Positions 51,645 through 60,000 of a stretch of 60,000 bases of DNA are shown piece by piece. The translations under genes were made by a program, and so were the position numbers. The first letter of the stretch is position 1. Each line of letters starts with the position of its first letter. Under the pieces are notes generated by a model. The model was given only the letters and a program-made list of their open reading frames with translations, did no database searches and was not told the origin of the DNA. Source of the stretch: Nymphaea colorata (taxonomy: Eukaryota; Streptophyta; Magnoliopsida; Nymphaeales; Nymphaeaceae); assembly GCF_008831285.2 (NCBI RefSeq), contig NC_045138.2, positions 14,646,571 through 14,706,570 of the forward strand, given 5' to 3'.

Positions 51645-54600
51645 GTCTCTTGCAACACACGCCCACGAAGGTGAAATAAAGACATTCTGATAGTGTGGCA
51701 GCTTTTTTTTTCATTCTTTGCTATGCGTTGTATGAAATCTTTCCTATGAATGTGATTTTCGTAAGTAGAAGTTACAAGTTCATATAAAATTAAGATTTTA
51801 AAATGTGTAACTGATATTTTTATGAAAGTTTAATAACCGATTGTGAGCATTTTCAGCTTGTGAAACCCATTCTCTATGTCAAAAAAATGAATAAATATTG
51901 TATGTATGTATATGAAGCATTCGCATACAAAGGATACAGTCTTATTACTTTTGAATCTTAGAAACCATGATTTTGACGTAGCATTCTCTTCTCTAGACCT
52001 TTCAAAGCAACTACGATAGGAGGTGTAAATGGGTATGAAATGCTATTCAGGTTTTGCTTTTTGACTGTAGCAAATCATTTTTTTTTTTTGTAATTACCCG
52101 ATCTGATTTCCTTACTTTCTTCACCCAGTATATAAAGATTCTATTCATGTGATAAGTGCAATATATATAACTAATTAAGCGTTTTGCATGTTTACTTTGG
52201 TCAATGGAAAGATTGAGCATATATCCTAAGTGGGCAGGGAAGACCTCAAGGGCCTCATTGATTAAATGCCTTAAGTTTTATATATTGAGTGATTGCACAT
52301 AAGAGTTATTTGTCTACCAATCTCTCTCTCTCTCTCTCTCTGTATTATATTACACATGGACGTTATTAAATGTAAATATTTGTATCCACTAACTTTCTAT
52401 TTGATTAATATGATTGTGCGACTCACAAATAAACACGTTCAAAGCAACCCTTCAAAGAACTAACTAGCAAACTCTTTTTGTTTATCGCTTTCACTTTGAT
52501 TGTTGGCCTTAATTGTCCTCTTAAAGCGGGCTCACCCAAAGTTTAATCAACTGCATCTTTATCATACTCAACAAGAAGAAGTCAATAACTATTAATCAAC
52601 TGCATCAGTATCATGCTCAATAGAAAGAGCTATTACATGTGCTCGTATATACACGCATTACATATCCCCACTACTACAATAATTTATTTTCTTATTTGAT
52701 GTTAAAAATAGATAAATAGACTCATTTAGCAGCTTGAAGTCACAAGTCAAAATATAGCTCTCTCTCTCTCTCTCTCTCTACATATATATTATATTATGTA
52801 TATATATATATATATAAATTGAATGAAAATTCTAGTTTTTTGGAGTTCTCATTTATTATGATGAATGATTAAGAGAAAAGTACAATGAATATCATCTGTT
52901 TACTTCAAATCGGCGACACTCAATCTAGATAGCTAGAGTCATCATTCAAGAGAGAAGGAATAAAAGAAGAAAAAAAAGTGAAAGTGAAGTATTACTCATC
53001 GCACATAAGAAGAAATGGCTACTTAATGGGGCTGTGGTCCATTATTCGGGGTGTTTGGGATCCAAAAGAAAGCCATGTGAGAATTTAATATTGATGTTTG
53101 ATTGCACTGGGAAACAGAAAGGTGCTGACCTTTGCATTCCGGACAACGACACATTTATCACGCCTCTTTTTTGTGCATATTCTCTACGATACGTCACTTT
53201 TGAGGGAAAGCAAAGAAAAAGCAGAAAAGAAAGTCATGGAATATATTTCTTCCTTGACAAAGCAAGAACCCATTTGTTCCTGTTTGAGTGCTCCAGCTAC
53301 AAGCCCTGTCCAGTCTAAGTGAATGGACGTAGTGTCCCCAAAAAGGGACCAAGATCACCAACTTCAAAGGTCCTACTATTGCGCGTACTACTGCTAGTAC
53401 TAGCAGCCGTACGTTTTTGGAGCTTTACTAACTTCGGTAGCTCTTAATAAGTTAATTAACCAAAGTAAGAACTTCTGAGAATTTCTAAAATCGGGATTTT
53501 TTTTCACGAATATCAAGAACTTGTGGAAAACGAAAAAGAAAAATCACAAGGCAAGGCCAACGTGTAAAGCTAAATATCTGATCAATTATGGAGAGGTGAT
53601 AGTTGCTGGAGGACGACTTTTCCTTTTCCTGTAGATTATTCAAAAGGCATAAGCTCATGCTTCTGTCAATGAAAGCTGAATGACAATATTTATGGATATA
53701 TATCCACCAAAGTGGGAAGGAGCATAGTCTTTTCCCATATCTAAGCTATGCTTCAGCCTAAGCTTCTTTTTCCCATTAATTCAATCGCTTGTTCCTTGTC
53801 ACACGCACACACATATGAAAAATGCATTTATTGTATAATTATCTTATAAGATCTAAATGCAACAGTATGTTTTTCAAATGCACGTCTAAAAGATATAATT
53901 CTTATGCACACACACACACACATGTTGGAAAAATTGAAAAAAAAAATCAAAATTTTGGATGTGAAATATCAGACATTATGGTCCAAATGACTTAAAAACA
54001 ATTGATTTTTTGCACCATTATACAATGGTATCCACACATCGGTTTTTTTTTTTTTTTCTGAAAAATTGCTATGGTTGAATTTGGAAAAATTCCAAGTGGG
54101 ACGACCAAACCACTAAGAACGAAGTGCAAACACGACGTCCATATGATACAGATTAGAAATATGTGTGTGCGTGTGTTGGCGTCCATATTTGTCTCGCTCT
54201 CCGGGAAATATGTGCTCACTATTACAAGGACTCTGATAAGATTGTGGTGGCCATGGGAGAGAGAGTCTAGTCTAAAGTTCAAGTGAGTTATTGTGGCCTT
54301 CAAAGTGGGATCATACTCGATCCACACTACCAAATTGTTGCATATGATTGGCTCGTAACAGTAACATTGAAAAATATGAAAGCAAATAATAAAACAGACT
54401 AGTAAGCCATTTTAATTTGATCCTTTCTAATCTAGAGGAAAAGCCTAAGGGCAGGGGCGAGGTCTGGAATTTTTTCGTTGTAAAAGAAGCCAAACTATAG
54501 TTTCAAAATTTTAAGATGAAGCGAAATATAATTTTTCAAATTTTTATATAAGTTAAAATACAATTTTAAAATTTACCAGTAAAATTTTTGTTTTCTAAAA

Positions 54601-54900
54601 ACTAAGGGAGAGGGTGGGTGTGTTTTAGTGCACGTAAAATACGTGGAATTCTGTAATTATCATACCCCTTTTTTAATAAAAAAAAAAGAATTATAAAAAA
54701 TCCATGATTAACTTAGCTGACAAAAGATGTTTTTATCTCCGAGCGGCATATTTTTTGTTAGTTTATATAAAAGAACTAATGGTTTCTGTTACTAAATAGC
54801 TCTTCGTGAATTACACTAAAAATTTGAGCACCTAGTTTACAGTGAAGATGAATTAGCCCTTTGGAAGTCGACGTGGCGAAATGAATTAGCAACGAACCAG
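47250..54900. other. Long region without a recognised gene
   Basis: None of the open frames here shows a family signature, and the longer ones lie in low-complexity sequence. About 47.8-48.7 kb is richer in GATCC/GGATCT words and may be old TE sequence. (TA)n or (CT)n tracts occur at about 49965-50007, 50972-51007, 51616-51642, 52321-52341 and 52759-52818. A 16-bp perfect palindrome (CTGCTAGTACTAGCAG) is at 53391-53406. Confidence 0.55.
49965..50007. repeat. (TA)n microsatellite
   Basis: About 21 TA dinucleotides follow a CT-rich stretch in intergenic DNA. Confidence 0.95.
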
Positions 54901-55017
54901 ATGGCATTTACAATTCAAAATTCAAACTAGTCTTTCACATAATTTCCAAGCAAAACAAGACCTTTCATTTTTCTCCTACTCCTCCCTTTTCCCCAGGGCA
55001 TCCCAACAGCGAGATAT

Positions 55018-55198
55018 GAAGGAACTACAGTATTATTTATCAAGTTAAAAAATGAAGAAGGAACTACAGTATTATTTATCAAGTTACAAAATGAAGAAGG
55101 AACTACAGTATTATTTATCAAGTTACAAAATGAAGAAGGAACTACAGTATTATTTATCAAGTTACAAAATGAAGAAGGAACTACAGTATTATTTATCT
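55018..55198. repeat. 39-bp minisatellite, about 4.6 copies
   Basis: Units begin ggaactacagtattattt at 55021, 55060, 55099, 55138 and 55177 and are almost identical. Because 39 is a multiple of three, both strands stay open across the array: + reads MKKELQYYLSSYK repeatedly and - reads INNTVVPSSFCNL repeatedly. No known domain is matched, so the open frames are most simply a by-product of the period. A stray caagttacaaaa piece recurs at 55268. The array lies immediately downstream (- strand) of the FatB fragment. Confidence 0.95.
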
Positions 55199-55204
55199 GC
55201 TGCT

Positions 55205-55225
55205 GAAAATCTATGTTTGGTCTCG

Positions 55226-55262
<37 letters not shown>

Positions 55263-55265
55263 TGC
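55205..55265. repeat. (CT)n(ATCT)n block with an inverted copy near 59.70 kb
   Basis: CTATGTTTGGTCTC followed by CT and TATC repeats and CTCTGC recurs on the opposite strand at about 59700-59745. The shared non-repetitive word is longer than chance would give, so the two ends of this 4.5-kb interval appear related. Confidence 0.75.
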
Positions 55266-55266
55266 A

Positions 55267-55500
55267 TCAAGTTACAAAACCATCATGAACAATTCTTCCC
55301 AATCCAAAAGCATCCATCAACATATCCGGCCTTCTTGGCTTCCAATCAAAAGTGACCCACTGCTTCTCTGAAGCCAAAAATATAGCTGTGATTGCAGCAA
55401 GCAGCATACTCCAGTCAGGTAACTGATTGATAATGGTCCTTGCTTGTGGAGAGGAAGATGAATATGAGGGGACTTCATTGGAAAGGCCGCTGGGTTGCAT
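55267..55500 (-). pseudogene. Truncated FatB acyl-ACP thioesterase exon fragment
   Basis: The - strand frame from ATG at 55500 reads the hallmark N-terminal region of plastid FatB, the enzyme that releases saturated fatty acids from acyl carrier protein. It has INQLPDWSMLLAAITAIFLA, the hydrophobic anchor typical of FatB, then SEKQW, DWKPRRPDMLMDAFG and LGRIVHDG. In intact FatB this continues into the FRQNFSIRSYE-type start of the hotdog domain. Here it stops after DGFVT with TGA at 55267-55269 and runs into a microsatellite. Neither hotdog domain nor catalytic residues are present, and no other FatB exon was found in the window. It is therefore a captured or decayed gene fragment. FatB identity is from recalled family sequence and is strong; the left and right break points are approximate. 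Confidence 0.82.
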
Positions 55501-56086
55501 GACGTGGGTTGCCCAATGAATCTGGTTTAATTCTTTTTTTTTTTTTTATATCTGGGTGCCCAAAACGAGTTTTCCATCCAAACTTAGATGGATATATATT
55601 TAAGGCACCAACTGACTGCTGACCAGCTTTATCGTCTCCATTAGTATGAGAGACTTCTCGAATGGTACGGCATGCAAAACTAAGAATGAAAAATAGTTGA
55701 AAAAAAAGATTTCCTCATTTGAGCTTTATCTCGCTGCCACGACCACGATTGAATTGAATAGGAAACTTTACCTTCATCCTTAGCTTTTTCTTTTCTGAAA
55801 TGAAAGTATAAAGTTTCATCGTCCATTCAAGTGGAATCAGACAATTGCACAATGTTGACATAAATCATACGTAATCAATATATCCAGAACTACATCTTCT
55901 AAAAAACGTGCCTCCACGAGAACAAAGAAAAGAAAAAAGTAATAGCTGTAATTTACTTAACCATTTTGAAATGCAAAAAATACTGTCTTTTGGTATAAAT
56001 AATCGTAAAATTAGTTTGAATTTGTATATCCATGAAGCATAGAAAGATACCAAAACAGCATATGAAGATCCATTGCTCCAACAGAC

Positions 56087-57312
56087 CTGAACTTTCTCCG
56101 TTTGAACTTGGGGGACATCCTCAGTATCAACTTGGGGGCTCTCTGTATCGTAAGATGAAGTCCTCCTGGAAGATAACCTCCTTATAGAAGAAACCTGATG
56201 GGCTGTTACAATGGAAAGCATTTAACTGCACAATGTACATTGAAACTTTGAACAACTACTTAAAAAAGGAAAGGAGGATATGGAACTTTAAGGACTGTAG
56301 CTTAATGTGACAACTACCCTATGTTGTCATCTGTGTTTTACTCTCTGGTTTTGCAGCACAAAACCATGCATGTTTTTGCTTACCTTTGTATTAAACACTC
56401 AATAATGTCCACATCCATCAATGACAAAAGTTAAAAACAACATCTAAGGCAACTAGCAAGGAAAAGAATCTCATACTTATAATGTTGTACCTACTACTTA
56501 CTTTTATGTCCCTATCTTCCCGGTTTTTATCATACTTGAATGTACAAAATACCATACAATTTTCTTGTTTTGGTCATTTTCTTATATGTCATGTTCATGC
56601 TACTGGTTGCCGGAGGCTCTTAATGTGTTCAAAAGGGTTTGGGGCATGTCTAACGCAGATGTCTAACGCAGACATAGGAAAACAAGCGCTGCGTAAACCG
56701 ATGCGAGACGTATTGACCGCGAAAAAGAAATCTCGCAAAATAAAAGGCATAAGCTTTGGTGTCTCATATACATTGTGTCGCTTTTGCCATTCAACTCCAT
56801 GAAAAACATAATTTAATACACGCGCAAAATAAGGTCTCTAACCACAAAAGGTGACACTTCGTTCCAGATACCGGCTGTACAACAGAGCGAGTCCAGAGTT
56901 CAAGAGAAGAAAGCAGGAAATGAAGAGAACAAACAAAAAGCAACATCTTGACGTTTACGAGACCTTTCAACTAGAAGATCGCGCTGCGAAGACTCGAAGG
57001 CGCACTAAAACATTCGAAAAAGAACTCCGAACAACGTGAAAAATAATAAGCTGCAATGCTCCCAGGTGTCGCCAAAAAGCTGGAGATCGGCCATCCAAAC
57101 CGGGAAACTCAAAGTCATCCAAACAAATGCAATAAGCTCCCTTTCATGAACGACAGACCAAAACGAAGAAGTAAAAAACGGAGAGAAAGAAACTCACGCG
57201 CAGGGTGCTTCTGAGAGCAAAGATAACGAAGCCTTCTCTCGCCGCCCGGTCTCGGCGCGAAGCCCTCGCCCACACCGAGAGGCACGCGCATGCCCGCAAG
57301 CGTCCACGCCAT
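56087..57312 (-). CDS. Two orphan N-terminal exons, plastid-transit-peptide-like; possibly starch-branching enzyme II 5' fragment
   Basis: Exon 1 (57312-57198) begins MAWTLAGMRVPLG and ends LCSQKHPA plus one base at a consensus donor (GCGC|GTGAGT). An acceptor at 56203 (CATTGTAACAG) adds two bases and continues in phase as PHQVSSIRRLSSRRTSSYDT...VQTEKVQ to a weak donor at 56087. The 77 joined residues are rich in Arg and Ser, as plastid transit peptides are. The opening and the KKHP/SS-Y-S/ES pattern recall class II starch-branching enzymes (potato MVYTLSGVRFP...). None of the conserved branching-enzyme exons (EGGLEAFSRGYE, YREWAPGA) is found downstream on this strand in the window. Either the gene is truncated or the next intron runs beyond recognition. 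The family call is tentative; the splice phase is solid. Confidence 0.4.
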
Positions 57313-57458
57313 GGCCGACCCACCAGAAACAAAATCGAAGCAACTCTTCCGGGCTGGAGGGAATGAGAAGTCTGTCGCGCTCTCTTTGGCTTTGCTACGT
57401 TAATCCTTAAATAGGGAAGTAGGGCCTCGAGAAGCCACCTGGGGCAACCACCTCCTTC

Positions 57459-57837
57459 GAATAGCGTCCGCTTCCTCAACATTCCTCATTAACTTTAAAA
57501 AGTTTGTTTGCACTTTATCCTCATTTGCTTTTCTCGTCTCTTTTTATGTTCCACAGCCTAAGTTAAAAAATAAAATCCTTAATCAAGGTTGCTTGGATAG
57601 GGGTGGAGTTAGAAGTTCTTTTTAGGATTGGCCAAATAGTATTTTCATAAACACTTGATGTTATAACTTATAAGTGCGTTCAAGGATTACATGAGTGCAT
57701 AAGTATAATGATGACATTAAATTTTAGTTTATTATTTGCTCATGGAACATAAAAAGAGACGAGAAAAGCAAATGAAGATAAAGTGCAAACAAACTTTTTA
57801 AAGTTAATGAGGAATGTTGAGGAAGCGTACGCTATTC
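57459..57837. repeat. Inverted repeat A: 95-bp arms, 189-bp spacer
   Basis: The arms are 57459-57553 and 57743-57837. Read outward, each runs from TGGAACATAAAAAGAGACG to AAGCGTACGCTATTC (GGACGC in arm 1), with only about two mismatches by eye. Each arm contains the same ATGTTGAGGAAGCG start, so two divergent open frames (- from 57482, + from 57814) begin with the same residues, MLRKRTLF. The AT-rich spacer has no feature I recognise. No target-site duplication was found. Confidence 0.93.
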
Positions 57838-57926
57838 TTGGGATTAAGCACAAAAAGTGGTTTTAAACAAAAAAAAAAAAAGGCAAAAGCAAAGTGGGGA
57901 ACCGCCACTTTCAGTGGATATATATT

Positions 57927-58773
57927 TATGGATGATGCTGACATTTGGAAAAAATTCCCTCAAACGACAATTCTTTCCTTCTTTTACATCCAGAGAAGTC
58001 CACTTCTTCTTAGGAGAGAGTCATCAACTAAGAAAGAGCCGAGGTGAATCATTTTCCATTAAACAAAAACCTGACCACGTATAGATGGATCTGTTGGAAA
58101 TTTGTAGAAAGAAACGGAGGAGAAGAAACTATGTAGGTTGCATGGGGTCCCCTTCGATGGCAGGGAACAATGGAGAAAGGCAACGGGCAACGGCAAATCT
58201 GGTGGTGTAAGATGATTCAGTGGTCAGGACGCGTAGAAAAGAAGATTTTCAAAGGAGTAGCAGTCTAAAGAAAATATGTTTTCATTATAAACACGATTTT
58301 TATATTAAAAAAAAAACATGGTATGGTTATCTCTAACATTAAATTGAGAAATATAAAAACATCATTATCATCATACCATATTTCTTTAAATAAGAAATCC
58401 GACTGACTCGAAACTTTTGTCTCATAAACTTAAGATACAGACCTCATCTTCAAAATGAGTCTCTCTTTGGTGGCAACTAGATCTGAAAAAGGGTTTGTAG
58501 TTACAACTTAGAAAACGTAAAAGATTGAAAAAATAAGTTCGACTCGTTAATATGAAAGAAAGAACATTATCCTCACTTTCTATTATCCTCACTTTTTACA
58601 GGAGCATTTACGTTTAATGGAAAATGATTCACCTAAATATATATTTTTTCACGAGGAACCGCTCTTTCTTAGTTGATGACTCTCTCCTAAGAAGATGTGG
58701 ACTTCTCTGGATGTAAAAGAAGGAAAGAATTGTCGTTTGAGGGAATTTTTTCCAAATGTCAGCATCATCCATA
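57927..58773. repeat. Inverted repeat B: 138/162-bp arms, 547-bp spacer
   Basis: The arms are 57927-58064 and 58612-58773. From TATGGATGATGCTGACATTT to CATTTTCCATTAAAC they match except for a substitution (CACTTCTTC/CACATCTTC) and a gap of about 24 bp: arm 2 carries cctcgtgaaaaaatatatat between gagcgg and aggtgaat. Each arm holds a short ORF starting MDDADIWKKFPQTTILSFFY, pointing inward, with ends that differ because of the gap. Confidence 0.93.
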
Positions 58774-58998
58774 GATTGTATCACTTACCATGGCAATGTT
58801 CTTTAACATGCTAATCAGACTAAACAGAATTGAAGAAGATGGAAGTGGGATAATGGCAGTGGCAGGATGCAGAGTGGAAGAAATTAAGCAGCCGCTTTTT
58901 TGGTAGTGACCCTTTAATATTATATAATTTGCCTTCATGTATGAGAACATGAATAGTAGTCGTTCACCACCACGAAGAAGCTTGATTTATTATATTTT

Positions 58999-59576
58999 AT
59001 AGAGATGAACTGGTAATGAGGAAGCAAGAACAGAGAGTTCGTGATCCTAATTAATTTAACGAGGAAATAGAGAAACCTCAAGGCAACAACTAATGGCTCC
59101 CGCTGCCGAACCGGAAGTTGCTTTGATTACTGGCAACAACTACCACACACATAGGCTGGCAGTGGGTCTGGTCAGCAGTTTAAGGGAGAAGGCATGAATG
59201 AATTAAACCAGCTCACTTCTAGATACAACAGCTTGAATGTACCTTTCGCAAACAAGAAGAAGGTAGCTATCAGAAAATCAGCTAGACTAGGAACCTTCTT
59301 CACAAGCAGCAGTTTATAAGTAGAACAGAGTTTCCAAATTCAATGCTAAATATAAGTCACTTCTGAGACTAGTTTTTCATGCCTTCTCCCTTAAACTGCT
59401 GACCAGACCCACTGCCAGCCTATGTGTGTGGTAGTTGTTGCCAGTAATCAAAGCAACTTCCGGTTCGGCAGCGGGCGCCATTAGTTGTTGCCTTGAGGTT
59501 TCTCTATTTCCTCGTCAAATTAATTAGGATCACGAACTCTCTGTTCTTGCTTCCTCATTACCAGTTCATCTTCTAT
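58999..59576. repeat. Inverted repeat C: 200-bp near-perfect arms, 177-bp spacer
   Basis: The arms are 58999-59198 and 59376-59576. By eye they differ by only two substitutions (TTTAACG/TTTGACG and GGCTCCC/GGCGCCC) plus a one-base indel at the outer end. A transcript across it would fold into a very long hairpin. Each arm carries an inward-facing 34-codon ORF, MAPAAEPEVALITG..., on + 59093-59197 and - 59481-59377. VALITG resembles the first beta strand of a short-chain dehydrogenase, but the residues that follow lack that family's GxG pattern. Confidence 0.95.
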
Positions 59577-60000
59577 ATGTCCGCAGAGAAGCCACCAAGA
59601 AGAATGAAGCTCAGAGGCTTCAGATTGTCATCGAAGCTAATAACGTTTTGAAATTTGGATAGGCCGGCTGCCAATTCATTGAATCAGTTAGAGAGACGCA
59701 GAGATAGATAGATAGAGAGAGAGACCAAACATAGAATTTCAGGATTTTCTTAATAACGAAGGATCAAAGGCCAACTTTTCTTTAACTTGTAAAACCAAAA
59801 ATGGTAGAATCGTAGGACGTAGACGCAGTTCTTACCAATAAAATCGAAGAAAGTGAAAAAACGACCCCCTTTTACAGACGAAAGCCACTTTCACCCGAAA
59901 AGCGAAAAAGTGGCAGCGGTTTGTAAAGCTTCGGAGGTGGTGGTAACGTCGCAAAGAGAGAGAGCGCGACAGGGAGGCGATTGCAAAACTATCCAGCATC
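59577..60000. other. Right edge of the window, no gene recognised
   Basis: There is no recognisable exon. A GATA/GA block at about 59700-59745 is the inverted copy of the block at 55205-55265. The last 130 bp are more GC-rich and contain gccacttt/aaagtggc pairs, possibly the start of another feature cut off by the window end. Confidence 0.5.

Noticed and set aside
53034-53318. 94-codon + strand open frame
   Set aside because: There is no recognisable domain, no splice context and no neighbouring exons; composition is like the surrounding non-coding DNA.
55018-55198. CRISPR-like reading of the regular 39-bp array
   Set aside because: The units are directly adjacent without unique spacers and the genome is eukaryotic, so this is a minisatellite.
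56482-57039. Two + strand open frames of 106 and 62 codons
   Set aside because: They overlap the intron between the two orphan - strand exons and show no family signature. They are noted because the region is composite, but are not supported as genes.
57144-57482. Alternative - strand first exon starting MLRKRTLFEGG and joining directly at VSSIRR
   Set aside because: It is also in phase with an acceptor at 56191. However, the MAWTLAGMRVPLG start in the other frame splices with a better pyrimidine-backed acceptor and looks more like a transit peptide. The choice is not certain.

Overview
The window is nuclear DNA of a flowering plant. It is AT-rich by eye, full of (TA)n, (CT)n and (CA)n microsatellites and homopolymer runs, and its genes are split by long GT..AG introns. 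The protein families are plant-specific or in plant-specific forms. I cannot name the species. Nothing prokaryotic, viral or organellar was seen, and there is no intact transposon protein.

Layout. (1) 1-7.1 kb: gene-poor, with a 137-bp tandem duplication, a likely tRNA-derived SINE remnant and a 52-bp tandem repeat. (2) About 7.15-9.5 kb, + strand: a trihelix (Myb/SANT-like) transcription factor with an uninterrupted 427-codon CDS and a probable 5' UTR intron. (3) 13.8-25.1 kb, - strand: the orthologue of the WD40 protein WDR48/UAF1 (Arabidopsis AT3G05090, LRS1). I rebuilt 17 coding exons that join in phase to 759 aa. (4) 27.8-46.9 kb, - strand: an ACT-domain Raf-like protein kinase of the STY8/STY17/STY46 family. 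I rebuilt 14 coding exons that join in phase to 518 aa, spread over 19 kb. (5) 47.3-54.9 kb: no gene recognised. (6) 54.9-60 kb: an unusual composite locus. It holds a 39-bp minisatellite, a truncated FatB acyl-ACP thioesterase exon, two in-phase transit-peptide-like exons that resemble the start of a class II starch-branching enzyme with no body exons following, and three successive long inverted repeats (arms about 95, 138/162 and 200 bp). The last is about 98-99% identical between arms by eye.

The three intact genes are ordinary single-copy-type housekeeping or regulatory genes and do not form a pathway. The WDR48 gene and the kinase lie in tandem on the same strand, with about 2.6 kb between them. 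The most promising material is the 54.9-60 kb locus: captured gene pieces beside very young inverted duplications is the configuration expected of a recently assembled Pack-MULE-like or hairpin-siRNA locus. That interpretation is inference. The exon models rest on reading-frame continuity, splice consensus and recalled family sequence, not on alignments or transcripts.
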